A DNA stretch of 64,000 bases, from positions 12,944,001 through 13,008,000 of the forward strand of contig NC_084813.1 of NCBI RefSeq assembly GCF_963583255.1, written 5' to 3'. The position numbers and the translations under genes were made by a program. Under the pieces are notes generated by a model that saw only the letters and a list, made by a program, of their open reading frames with translations, had not been told where the DNA came from and ran no database searches. Position 1 is the stretch's first letter. Every line of letters starts with the position of its first letter. Positions 1-11,508 of the stretch are shown here, piece by piece. This DNA is from Pyrus communis (Eukaryota; Streptophyta; Magnoliopsida; Rosales; Rosaceae).

Positions 1-3000
1 GAAAAACCTTGTAACTCTGATGGATCTTGCTGCTGTGAATCGGAAGGTGCATAGGATGAACTGTTGTCTTGAACCAAACCAATATCTGCATAATTGCCCA
101 AATTCTGGGGACTAGAAGTTTCTTTTTTCTCAGGCAATTGATGCTCAGCAATTGCACCTGATACTGGGGATTCAGAGCCAGAACTTCTAACTTGGTGATC
201 TAATAAATCCACCGGCTTGATGCCAGAAGCCTCATCACTGCACAACTCTGGAGCTGATACTGACAAACTGCATAATAGAATCATTTATAAGTCAGACAAG
301 CTAGGATGCCAACAGATGTTAACTGCAAACAAATTTCTCAAAAACTGCATGAGGGGTATGTCGCAGCAAAGTTAACTCATCACTTGTTATAATTAGATAA
401 CACCACCTTGCTGCAGCTTCCCTGTTTGACTCCTCTGTATCTCCAGCTTGAAATCCATTAACTATATTCCCTGTTGAATCAAGCTCTGTCCCCAAGCTTC
501 CAAACGTTAATTGAAAACGATCACTGTCTGGGACCCTAATACTCTGTGCTATGACAACATTACAGTTATCATATACATTTACTAGCGCGAGCTTATCTTG
601 CAATTTAGCAGCTTCTGACTCTGAAACCTTAGAATCACCAGAAGCAGGTGAAATAGACATTGTTGGTGTTCCGATGACTCCAGGACTGCTAGAACTTGGC
701 TTTTGGCTTGATTTAGGTTTCCACTCCTTATTAGTCTGGGAAGCTGCATCCGGAAATATGATTATTACACTTGCAAAATTTTCAATAAGACATGACTCAC
801 AGGCTTCAAAAGTGAAGACAACATTTCAAACAAAAGCACAAAAATATTTAATTTATTTATTTGAAAAGAGAGACAAATTTTTATTGCACTTTGCACAGAA
901 CAATAAAAATACAAGGGTGGACAAGACGTCCACAAAGTAAAAACAGAATCAGGATAAACAGAAAAATCACCCTGAAACTTAGAATCTAAATGAAAACTCC
1001 ACAAAACAAACTAACAGACCATTCCAATTAGTGAGCTTTTCTAACATGAACAGACAATATATGCTTTAACTCTGTTATTATAGAATTTGTATGCAGATTA
1101 TTTTATTTTAAGAGGAGTGAATTTAAAGTCCATAATTAAAGCAAGTATTACCTTTCTGATGTCCCACAGGTGGTGGGTGTGGCCTGACGTTGTGCTGATT
1201 ACTTAACAACGGTCTGTTGCCCAACATGCTAGGTATCACAGACTCAGAAGTTTGGCTCACTTGATCAGCTTTAGAGATTCCAGTGAAAGGTCGAAATGAC
1301 TCAGTAGAACCCTCTTTTCCCAAAAGTGAATTTGAGACAGAAGTCACAGAGATACCTGGAGCAGATGGCTTGGAGTTGCCAGAAGCTTGCCTCCTAATAC
1401 CAACTTCTCGTTTAATAGCACCAACAGAAGCAGCTGGTCTGGAATCAGGAGATGGCACGTGAACAGGATCTGTGGAAGATGAATACACCCCAACAACAGA
1501 GTTGCTCGATACCACCACTGGAGAGTGTGGTTGGGAATTGTTTGGCTTCCCAGCTTGCACCCGGGAAGCTGCATTTGGAAGAGTGACTCGCTTCTCCACT
1601 AATGTCTCTGTTCTAACATTAACAGTTGAATTAGCACCACTGCTTCTAATTCGAGTTTGCCCATTCAATCCATGAGACGAATTTTGTCTGCTAGATGGCT
1701 TTTGACTATTTGAACTTGCTGTTTGGCTGAAGGCACAGTACAACAATCATCATAAGTTAATGCAGGAATAACACAGCAAAGACAAATACATACCTTTCAA
1801 CACTATAGAAAAATAAAAGCAGGAAAATTTGTATAAATACCAAAAGTCCTAAATACAAATAACCCTGAAACTAAGGGTCTTCAGAAACAGCAACCCCAAA
1901 TGTTACTTAACAAAACTCAGTTTCCTCTAGGTTTATACAACAATAACTTGTGGCATTCTATGGCAAGGCATAGACATATAGCCAAGAACAATACGTGGCT
2001 ACACACATAAAGACACAAGATAAAAGGATAAAAAAAATACCCCCCTTCAGAATCATTTGATGCTTGCTCATTGGTGGAAGTTGTACACTGTGGTGAAGCA
2101 GGCTTCATTTCTTTATTGACATTACCGTTAATTCGGTTGTCTCTCACAACACGGAATTCTCTGCTGATTCCTGTACCTAGTCAGTGTCTATCATTAGCTG
2201 TAATTCAAAGGAACATTACAGAGGTAAAGTAGCCAGAAACACTACAGAAAAATTTCCTTGAAAACACAAGTTGCAAAAGGTTATCTAAATGAACATGGCA
2301 GTAGAACATGGCCATACAAAGCCTGATCTAGGCCTGGGAGATTCTTTTTAAAAGCTATTGATGGTTTTGATCTTTAGTGGATATTTACCCTCAACTTCTT
2401 TATAATACAACAAAATAATCATCTTCCATTTCTAAATTACCTTTGTTAATTTGGCAACACTTCTATTATAAAAACAACAAAACAATATAATTTCCCTACC
2501 ACTCAACCACCCTTTATTTTCAGTAGCTTTTGTATTATATTACCAAAACACCAGTTCAATGCTTCTATTAGAAACAATTTTCAGAATCTTTCTTTAGAAG
2601 ATATTATATTAACAAAACAGCGGCCAGGTTGACAAAAGACATGGATTTGCCCTTGTCATTGACTTGAAAACAAAATCAGTTTCAGATTGGCCCTCTAATT
2701 GCCTTTAACCCTCTAGGCCTAAAGATCCGAATTGCACAATCACGCAAGTGCCCAAAGTGCCATTTCAAATGCTTTTCCGTAAAAGGAAAAGCACTTTTTT
2801 CTTCCAACAACTCCTTCGGGTGCAGCAAGTATTACAAAGTTGGACTTTATGGAGCTCTTACCAGAATCAACAGTTCAGGTTCCTCATTATCCTCTTCCAC
2901 CACTTTCTTCATCTTCAATCTTGAGCTTATAGCACCAACTTCATGACACCGACATACTTCCCCATGCTGCAGTGCTACCCACTTCAGCTTTATAGCTAAA

Positions 3001-4300
3001 TTTCTTGCCACCAACAGAAGTCTAATATTAACTAGAAAGTAGTTTTCTCTTATCAGCACATTGATTGAAACTGACCGTAACCTGTTTCACACCTCTATAC
3101 CTTAATCCTAGCTTCAGTTGAAAATGAAAAAGGTATTGTTCTCTACTGGTATTAAATATTCTAAACAAGCATCGCCTATTTTCTCAAATGATCTGAATCA
3201 CTAGAAATTGAGGAGCACAAAAATCACAATCTAGCCACCATAGTTGACATCTTAGCATTCATTACATATATAAATAGACTCCAACTTGAGAGAAATTGCG
3301 AGCAGGGTGTTCAATAAAGCAACACCACATTCACCGATCTCAGTTAGCTCCAGCTTGCTCTTACAGAATAACAATGCTTGAACTATTAGAAGGGATAAAG
3401 GATTAGCTTCCCTCAGTTATGTCCGAAGGGACCTCCAAATTCTTTGTCATGAACCATGTCTTAATTCTCAGAGACCAACATACAGTTCCATATGTCACGC
3501 TCCCATGAACACTTTCTCCAGCTTTGAAAGATTCAACGAAACCACTGCCATATCATACAGGACATCTTTTATATGCTCCGTTTTCAAGCCTTGACCAACT
3601 AACGTTGAATAGGAGACAGCACAATAGTTCTCAAATTTTTCTAGTTTACCTTCTTTTCTTGGTAATATCTTTGAATATGTTACCCTGAGATTGTCATAAT
3701 GTATTATATTCACCGGCAGAGGATTTCATTCATTAGTTTCAAAGCTACTAAGTTGTCTGACCACTCATCACTGGTTCCAGGCACAGGACCTCTTTTACTA
3801 AAGTCTATTCTCAGTCATATTGTCAAATTTGACTTGAAGCTCTTTTAATCCATCACACCACTTATCTCCAACTTCCCATTAATCAGTAAGCCGTTCTTAA
3901 ATCTACCCTTCCCATTAACCTGTAACCCTTCTTAAATCTACCCTTGCTTGAAAAATGTGCAATCCACTTATTCACTAATCTCATCACCCACTCCTAACGA
4001 TTCTTGATCCATTTGCAACATGAAAACCTTATGTTTTATCATAAAACATTTGTGTCAGTCTCTGTATAGTCTGTGGTTCCCTCATCCCCTAAACTTTGGT
4101 AACAAAGAAGCATGAACCCGAGCGAAATATACCCTGCACTTCCTAAATCTAGATACTGGTTTCCTTTCAGCAATATAAAAGAGCACTCATCTATAATGCA
4201 TCCACTTTCATCAATACTACTTTTTTTTTTGTACAGGAAATCCCTAAACATCGTAGTACTAGATTAATTAAATATACAATAAAAGTGATACGGTGGTTTT

Positions 4301-4334
<34 letters not shown>

Positions 4335-6638
4335 AACTAGAGCAAATTAGCAAATCAAGCAACCAATACAATGTTTCTCAATGAACAATGAAACATAAGC
4401 CTACATATATCTTTTTCTATGCAGTCAACCTAGTTAACACTAAGAAGGTATTTATCAGAGCCATTTGAAAAATCTCTATTCCTTTCATGATTTCAACAAC
4501 TAGGCACACGAACAAAAGAGCTAGTTGAAAAAAAGACAATAATTAAGAATCATGAGGCTTTGTTTACAGTAAAATTAACCAAAAGGAATATTCCAGAAGA
4601 AGAATTAAAAAGCTTGTAATAAATCAGGACATATATGAATTACCAGTTGAACCGCCACGAGCATAACCTCCTCTTCTAACATTACGATCAGAAAATGTAT
4701 TGTGAGATGAGGGACGATCAGAAAATGTACTGTGAGATGAAGGACGATCAGAAAATGTACTGTGAGATGAAGGACGATCAGAAGTTGTATTTTGAGAAGG
4801 GGGACGATCAGAGGATGTATTTGATTTGGGTCCTTGGCCTGCACTCTCAAAATGTCTCCTTGCATCCACAGGAACCAGCCCATTACTCTAAAGCCACGAA
4901 CAGTAAACCAGTAAAACTTTTGCATTGCAACAAATTCCCTTTAGAACTATTTGAAATGTGATTCAACATAAAAATAAAAATAAAAAAATTACGATTGTGG
5001 TAAATAAATATAAACTTAGTGAGACCCTCAACACCACGACTATCTCCCAAACAACTAACCAATAAAAAATAATAATAACAATTTCACAATGTGGTCATTC
5101 GAAAGCAGTTACAATGTCTTCAAAGTTGACAGAAGTCGTAACAAGCTTAGTTAGAAGAGCCACCAATTACTGACGAAATGAAACACATGACACAGAATTA
5201 CTCTGCAGATCATTAATTGAGTGCCAAAGGCCTTTCATATCCAAATAGACTAATTGATAGCAGTATTCTTTTTCATGGAAGGCATTCATTTCATAGAAAC
5301 ATAAAATCCTTGGTAGCAGCATAATGTTAATTACCACTTTTCTGGGTCACTTTGCCAAAAAGATCATGAATTTGATTAGTCAAACAAGAACCGGTAGATT
5401 AGCGGTACACTAAAGTATGCCTGTCACTATTGAGTATTGACCAATGACTTGTACGGTACAGAAAGCCACAACCTCAAAAGTATTTAACCATGCATCATTA
5501 CACCAGTTCTTAAAAGAGTTAAGATCTTCATGCAGAACATAAATTCTGCATATGAACTACTGTTCACTTGATCTTAGTCACATGTACCATGCTAAAATAT
5601 ATAAAGCTAAAGGTGGGAAATGAAGCCACAAGAAAAATGAAGAGTAATTCAAAGGCAAACCAAAACTTACATTAGAGGATACCTCCTTCCTTTTGTCTCT
5701 TTTTCTCTTCACAATATGAAATGGTTCTGGGTAAAAACAAACGAGAACATTCACAGTAAGAAACTGAACTGGTACATGAAAAATGACAGATAATGGTATT
5801 ACACAATCTACAATGAGAAATTGTGTTGATAGGTCTCGAGAAAATAAAGCAAATACAATTTCTCTAATATAGCTTCAAAAGTTCTAGGGAAGCATGTAAT
5901 ATGTACATATGTGAAAATATAGCTCAAAAAGGAACTTCTAATGGAAGGAGATACACAAAAAAGAAAAACAACACGAGGTTACCAAAAATCAAAATATCAG
6001 TTCTATCTATAGGGTTTCACCAAACCCATGTACCAACTCCCAAAAGTTCAACTACTTAGAGGTAAGTACAATGAGGGAACAATCGCCAAGGCAACCATAA
6101 AATACTACTCTAACACGATCAAACTTGGTTCACCACTCAGAGTCACATACTCACCTGAAAACAAGTTCAATCAATTAGCTCCTAAAAACACCAAGGACAG
6201 AATCTTTACAATGACAAAACCTCAATAATAAAAGCACGCGTGCCACATTCCACAAAACAACCCTAAAATCAATAACTAACTAAAATAACCAAACGCAATA
6301 ACAATTAGAACACCGAACAATGGACTCAGTAACCACAAAGATAACCCCAAATCGAAAATTAAAAAGAAACATTCATTACCCAAAACAGAATAACAACAAA
6401 AAAAATCACCATACAAAGCTATAGAACCACAGAACTATGCAAAACAGAGTGAAAGGCAGAGACCTTGGTTGAGCAATTTCTGGGCGGTTTCATTAGGATC
6501 CATGTCGGTTTCTTTGAGAGCCCAATAGATATCAAAATCCGAGTAATTACCCACTATTTCTTTAATGGATTGAATCGTTTTTCTCACTCCTGCTGAGATT
6601 ATCTGAGTCCCACCTTCAATTCGCGACCCGGCGACCAT
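1..6638 (-). CDS. GIP1-like: GBF-interacting protein 1-like (GIP1_N/DUF1296), 3' end outside the window
   Basis: Spliced minus-strand gene. I placed seven coding exons with GT-AG borders and matching phase: 6464-6638, 5671-5726, 4644-4887, 2041-2170, 1152-1726, 407-743 and <1-267, giving about 594 residues. The ATG at 6636-6638 opens MVAGSRIEGG, and residues 1-60 form the GIP1_N helical domain (KTIQSIKEIVGNYSDFDIYW, then DMDPNETAQKLL). A basic KRKRDKRKE stretch follows around residues 65-74. The rest is low-complexity, Ser/Pro/Asn/Gln-rich, as in the family, with a conserved NKEWKPKSSQK block at the start of exon 6. In Arabidopsis the family binds G-box bZIP factors and raises their DNA binding, in the nucleus; that role is inferred here by family only. 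Plant members run to roughly 850-900 aa, so about a third is missing beyond base 1. No internal stop or frameshift was seen. Confidence 0.93.
2171..4643 (-). other. Large intron of the GIP1-like gene
   Basis: This 2.47-kb intron separates exon 3 (4644-4887) from exon 4 (2041-2170); the donor is GTAATT and the acceptor ends GTACAG. It holds a run of 29 A at 4303-4331 and a degenerate doubled segment of about 38 bp near 3868-3945 built on ttcttaaatctaccctt. I found no second gene in it; its small ORFs have no recognisable domain. Confidence 0.75.
4683..4812 (-). repeat. In-frame 30-bp minisatellite in GIP1-like exon 3
   Basis: About four 30-bp units start with gacgatcag near 4713, 4743, 4773 and 4803, with a partial unit at the low end. 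On the coding strand each unit encodes ten residues, SDRPSSHSTF with variants SDRPPSQNTT and SDRPSSHNTF. Because the period is a multiple of three, copy-number change keeps the frame. It lies in the low-complexity region after GIP1_N. Confidence 0.9.
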
Positions 6639-6990
6639 CTCTCTCACTCTACCTTCGGCCTCGAATTCAAAATTCAAAAACAATAAAAGATAACGGAAAA
6701 ACCCAAATATTATACGATAGATAGACGTTCTAGGGCAATATATATATATAGCGGAATCAAAGCCCTAATGTTGCAGAGGGCGGGAGAGAGGGAGCGAGGG
6801 CTAGGGTTTTGCGAGCATCCGGTGAGAGAAAGGCGAGAAAGAGAGAGAGAAAGGGTTTTGAAAACGTTTTACCACTCATGGACCTCGGTTTCAGAATTCG
6901 GGAAATTATTTGGCCATTTCGGTTTCGCAATAGAAAATAATAATGTTAATCAAATATTAAATAATAATTCAATTATCAATCACATTATTT
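6639..6990 (-). promoter_or_regulatory. Promoter and leader region of the GIP1-like gene
   Basis: Upstream of the ATG on the minus strand. A TATA-like run (tatatatatata, 6738-6749) lies about 100 bp before the ATG. Beyond it, 6777-6853 is GA-rich on the plus strand (CT-rich on the coding strand), a common plant core-promoter or leader feature. The transcription start was not determined. If the TATA run is used, the leader would be about 70 nt and the CT tract would be upstream. Confidence 0.45.
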
Positions 6991-7035
6991 AGTTGGTAAA
7001 TTTAATTTAAAATTTTAGTTTTCTAGCATAATTCT

Positions 7036-7192
7036 TAGAGATTTAAACCTAACTAACCCTAAGAGGTATCAGGTTCAATTCTCGCCAAAAACGAAGTTGA
7101 ATCATATTATTATGGTAAGCTTATTATAAGGCTTAATTCACTCCTCTATCCTTTTAGTGTTGATACAATGTTTTTTCAAAAAAAAAACCTAA
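7036..7192 (+). mobile_element. tRNA-derived SINE, 3' part
   Basis: Contains a B-box-like stretch, ggttcaattctcgcc (about 7071-7085), then the plant SINE body around aacgaagttgaatc and a 3' end leading into an A-rich tail at about 7182-7191. The A box is not clear, so the 5' half is decayed or lost. I recognise the arrangement as a common dicot SINE type, but exact family assignment was not possible. Confidence 0.5.
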
Positions 7193-7245
7193 CTAATTGT
7201 AAAATTTTATTTTGCATTAATTAATTCACTATTATTTTGGGTTTT

Positions 7246-7380
7246 TTCTGCAGTACATTAATATTTTTACACTAAGGAGATGGGAGTTCGACTAAACCAC
7301 ACAATGGACAGCTTAACTTGGTATCAAATTCGTCATGCACGAGATTCAAACCTAAAACCTCTCACTTTTAAATAAGGAGA
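7246..7380 (-). mobile_element. Second SINE fragment, opposite orientation
   Basis: The reverse complement reads gaggttttaggtttgaatct, then a body equivalent to the neighbouring SINE (gacgaatttgatacc and ttagtgtaaaaat). It is the same kind of element as at 7036-7192 but on the other strand, about 50 bp away. The B box is degraded. Confidence 0.45.
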
Positions 7381-7402
7381 AATATCACCAAAACGTAGTA
7401 AT

Positions 7403-7672
7403 TGTTGCAATCATATTTAGAATAGGAATGTGATTGTGTAAATCCCAGGGAATCTGGGAAAGTATTATATATTCCTATTAGGATTAGATTACATATTAAA
7501 TGTTGTAATCCTAAAGGGAAAGGTTTTACCATTTCCACTACTATAAATAAAGGCACAATGGGGTGAATCAAACATACTTTGCAATTAAATCAATCTCTCT
7601 TCTCTCTCAATATTGCTGAACCCTCTCTCTCCCTCTAAACCTTAGATCGTTCAATCAAATAGGCCTACAACA
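7403..7672 (+). repeat. Copia 5' LTR
   Basis: 270 bp, TGTTG...CAACA. It shares with the 3' LTR the block gtgattgtgtaaatcc, the TATA-like ctataaata (about 7541) and the ending ggcctacaaca. The following cgttatcagcacg is the likely, diverged, primer-binding site. Confidence 0.93.
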
Positions 7673-9107
7673 CGTTATCAGCACGTTCTTGCCAAAAGCT
7701 AAGGAATTGACGCATCGTACGAGGAGGCTATCATCCACCACATTAAAAGGCTTATTCGTTTTCTACTAATCAGGTACGCTTAAAATAAAGAAAGATATTT
7801 GAAATGTCCACGAAGCATGAAAACATTCCCTATGATGCATGAATCCCCCTATGTTTACATTTTCCTTCCGATATATATATATTGTATATGTTCATATATT
7901 TTTCAATATATATATATATATATATTTGTTTCATGCATCGCACAATTAAATTGTTATGTGGAATTTATGAGTCAAATTATATAAAATAAATTAGAAGCAT
8001 ATTTAGGGTTTCCTAAACCCTAAGGGTATTTTTTTGAAAAAAAAAAAAAAGGAAATTGGACATTGGATGGCACCACCCCTGCGACACAACATCGATAGCA
8101 GCCCTCTGGGCTTTGCTGCACCTACTTGGACCCCCAGGCCTTCAGCCTGATTGATTAGAATAGGCATGCAACCCTAGTTTTATCACTGAGGAGGCCTGCA
8201 GCCTTCATGGGGCAAGCCTTGCTTACTAGGTCCTTGTCCCGCGTGCATCCAGGCCCGCAAACCTGCTCTCTTTGGTGCCAGCCCACTCGATTGGGCCTTG
8301 TTTCCTTGCGGCTCACATCACAGGAAGCCAGCCTATGTGGCTGGGCTCCCATTTAAACCCACACGCCAGCCCCTAGGGTTGGGTTTTGTTCCCCCATGCA
8401 TCACCTACAAGGCCAGCACCTACTGGGCCTTGTCTCATGCACCCCCTCAGCCCAAACTGAAACCCAACTGCGGCTGGGGCTTCTCCCTCACCTATGTGCA
8501 TGTAGCCCACCCCCGAGGTCTTTTCGGCCTTGCCTTATACTTAAGGCACCCAAACCCGTGCCACTTAACCCACAACACCAAGCCAAATATTATTTTAGGG
8601 CTACATTTTCGATCCAATAATATTATTTTGTTTCTACAATCGACCCGGTATGGCCCGATTTATTGAATTAATTAAAAGTGACCTGCAGTCCATTAATCTG
8701 ATAATGAATCCAAAATTATTGACCTGAAGATCACTTTTGGACATTAAGGATTCAATAATTTATTTTTATACTTTGAACCATCACATACTTTCGTAGTAAT
8801 GAAGCTCTCACACTTGAGTTCCCGAAGAAACTCAAATCCACTATACTTAAATCAGCATATTGCATTCTGTGTTTCCTGCAGGAACCTTTCATTATGAACT
8901 AATTGTTCGTAAAAACTAAATTCAACCTGTAGTTTCAAATTTAGTGTCTTTGAAACCTGAAGTTTTCATTCAAAACATACCACATGAAACCCGTAGTTTT
9001 CATGCATAAATTAAACCACTACATGTCTATAGAACCTGTATGTTCTACGATATATGTATATGGCTTACCATATGATTAATCACGTTTTCTCCCTTCGTTT
9101 TAGGGAC
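7673..9107 (+). other. Copia untranslated leader with a GC-rich block
   Basis: About 1.4 kb between the 5' LTR and gag. 7864-7925 has AT dinucleotide runs. 8080-8560 is unusually GC-rich and repeats ggcc, gccc and cagcc words. Open frames there (for example 8298-8666) look like by-products of composition, with no retroelement domain. 8640-9100 is AT-rich, with repeated phrases of the type aacctgtagttt. Confidence 0.6.
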
Positions 9108-10090
9108 ATGTCGAACTTAAACAAGCTCGATTTCTCCACTCTAGAAGTATCTGGAAGAAACTATCTGAAGTGGGTTCAAGACGTGAAGCTTCATCTCACT
9201 GCAAAGGGCATTAGAGCCACCATCGAGGCACCTATCGCCAACAAACCTATTGACGAAGCTCAGAAGGCTACTGCAATGATCTTCATTCGAAGACACATCC
9301 ATGATGCACTGCAAACTGAGTATCTCACTGAGGAGGACCCACGCACTCTCTGGCTTGCTCTGGCTGATCGTTTCAATCACCAGAAAGACATATACTTGCC
9401 TGAAGCAAGACACGACGGGTAGCATCTTCGATTCTAAGACTTTAAGTCCGTGAATGAATACAATTCTGAAGTTTGTAGAATCCGTTCTTTGTTGAAATTC
9501 TGCAAAGTGGAACTAACCGAATCAGATCTCTTGGAGAAGATTTATTCGACCTTCCATGCCACCAATATTATCCTGCAACAACAATATCGGGCACAGAAAT
9601 TCACCAAGTTCTTGAATTTAATCTCTGTTTTACTTCTCGTTGAAAATCAGAACCAACTTTTGATGAAGAATCATCAAGCTTGACCAATTGGCTCGAACGC
9701 CGCACTTGAAGCGCATGCGACCAATTCTAATAGCCATAGACGACGAAAAAAATAGGTGGCAAGCCCAACCACAGGCCCAAGGTCAACAGAGTGCCTCACC
9801 TAAGGGAAAAAAATGTGATCCAACAGCGTCCACCACTCGCCCCTAAGGCCCCAAACTTCAAGAACAAGGGCAAAGCTACCATTCAGGCTGCTTGTACTGA
9901 ACTGGACATCTGATATCATTGTGGATCCAAGGATCATTGGTCACACGTATGCCGAGCTTCCCCTGAGGCTATTGCCAAGTATCATTCCCGTCGTGAGTCT
10001 AACTTTGCACATGTGGATCGTCCGGAAGATGCAACTACATCCATGGAGATATTGGACTTTCAAGAGGCATCATCGCCTATGGATGAATAA
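9108..10090 (+). pseudogene. Copia gag (UBN2-type capsid), broken
   Basis: Starts at ATG 9108, MSNLNKLDF...GRNYLKWVQD, the typical N-terminus of copia gag proteins, followed by the capsid part (DPRTLWLALADRF). The same frame then meets TAG at 9420 and TAA shortly after, where related proteins would have Gln; both fit C-to-T change. Downstream the frame returns as the zinc knuckle, but its first Cys codon is TGA (near 9912), followed by YHCGSKDHWSHVC. Gag would package RNA in virus-like particles; this copy cannot make a full one. Confidence 0.85.
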
Positions 10091-10292
10091 ATTAGACATG
10101 TTTTTAGGGTGTTTTACCCCTAATGGTCGAACCCACTAGGAGTGGTTGGCCCTACCCCCCTTTTTTGTTAGGTTTATGGTTTAATTTTGAACAACTTTTC
10201 TATGTATTTGGAATAATTTGTTTGGTTTTGGTTTGTTTTGAATTATGGATTGTTATTTGAATGGATATTATTCTCTCGATTTGCTTAATTGA

Positions 10293-11508
10293 ATGAATGG
10301 ACTTATATTTTTGCATTTGACCAATTCAATCAATTTATTTCTAGGTATGGCTAGTGGGGAAGCTAGTTGTCTCGCAGATAGTGCAACCACGCACACCATC
10401 TTGCGTGAACGACACTATTTTACTAACTTTATACCCAAGAAAGCTTATTTGACAACTGTCTCAGGCCCATCCAACCTGATTGAAGGATACGGAAAGGCAC
10501 GTATCATGTTGTTTAATGGTACAATCTTGACCATTAAAGAGGCAATCTATTCTCCACGTTCCAGCAGAACGTTACTAAGTTTTAGAGATATTCGAGATAA
10601 TAAATATCATCTTAAAACCACTGAAGATCATGATTCTAAATTTCTTTGTATCATTTCATACGAATATGGCCAGAAACATATTCACAAGAAGTTAGAACGT
10701 CTGCCGAGTGGGTTGTGCATCACAACCATTTGCGACATAGAAGCCCACGATGTGGCCGGCCCTATGCCTGAGTTCCAGGACACTTTGTTACTTTAGAATG
10801 ATCGTTTTGGACATCCTGGACGTGACATGATGCGCCGTATCCTCAAATATTCTCACGAGCATAAGTTACATCCCTATGTTGGATTTCCGTCATGCAAAGC
10901 GTGTTCTTTATAGAAATTGAATACTCAACCTTCCCATACAAAGATTATTCAGGACCCCACTAAATTTCTTCAGAGGATTCAAGGGGACATTTGTGGACCT
11001 ATCCAACCAACTTACGGACCATTTAAATATTTTATGGTGTTGGTTAATGCATCGACAAGATGGTCACATGTTTGCTTGTTGTCCACACGCAACACCGCGT
11101 TTACTAAACTCCTAGCTCAAACCATTAAGCGAAGGGCTCACCACCCTGATTATCTGATTAAGTCGATTCAACTAGATAACACTGGAGAGTTTACGTCACA
11201 GACTTTTGACGATTATTGCATGTCAGTAGGGATTGATGTAGAACATCATGTGCCCCATATTCACACCCAAAACGGCATGGCAGAAGCTTTCATAAAGCGC
11301 CTTTAATTGATAACTTGGACTTTGGTTATGCGAACCAAACTGCCAGTATCTGCTTGGGACTATGCAATATTGCACGCAGCTATGTTGGTCCACCTAAGGC
11401 CCACCGCTACGCAACCACTTTCACCATTACAGTTGGTCACTGGATACGAGCCTGACGTCTTGCATTTACGGGTGTTTGGGTGCGCCATTTATGTGCCAAT
11501 AGCGCCGC
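10293..11508 (+). pseudogene. Copia protease and integrase, broken and interrupted
   Basis: The protease begins with MASGEASCLADSATTHTIL, whose D-S-A is the aspartic protease active site. A pre-integrase zinc-binding region follows (FGHPGRDMMRRI, then PSCKAC). The integrase core follows with GDICGPI, IQLDNTGEFTS and HTQNGMAEAF. Stops fall near 10796, 10912 and 11304. The reading is cut at 11508 by a solo LTR and resumes at about 13472 with RTKMGLQRKMRIYV. Confidence 0.87.

Noticed and set aside
551..940. Plus-strand ORF of 129 codons
   Set aside because: It is the antisense shadow of exon 407-743 of the GIP1-like gene and runs into the intron.
4683..4812. CRISPR-like array
   Set aside because: The 30-bp units are directly adjacent with no spacers and lie in a plant coding exon.
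7673..7690. Exact initiator-Met primer-binding site after the copia LTR
   Set aside because: The sequence is cgttatcagcacg, only loosely like TGGTATCAGAGC; I call it a diverged site without naming the tRNA.
8155..8666. Open frames in the GC-rich copia leader
   Set aside because: They exist on both strands in a stop-poor GC-rich block and have no retroelement domain.
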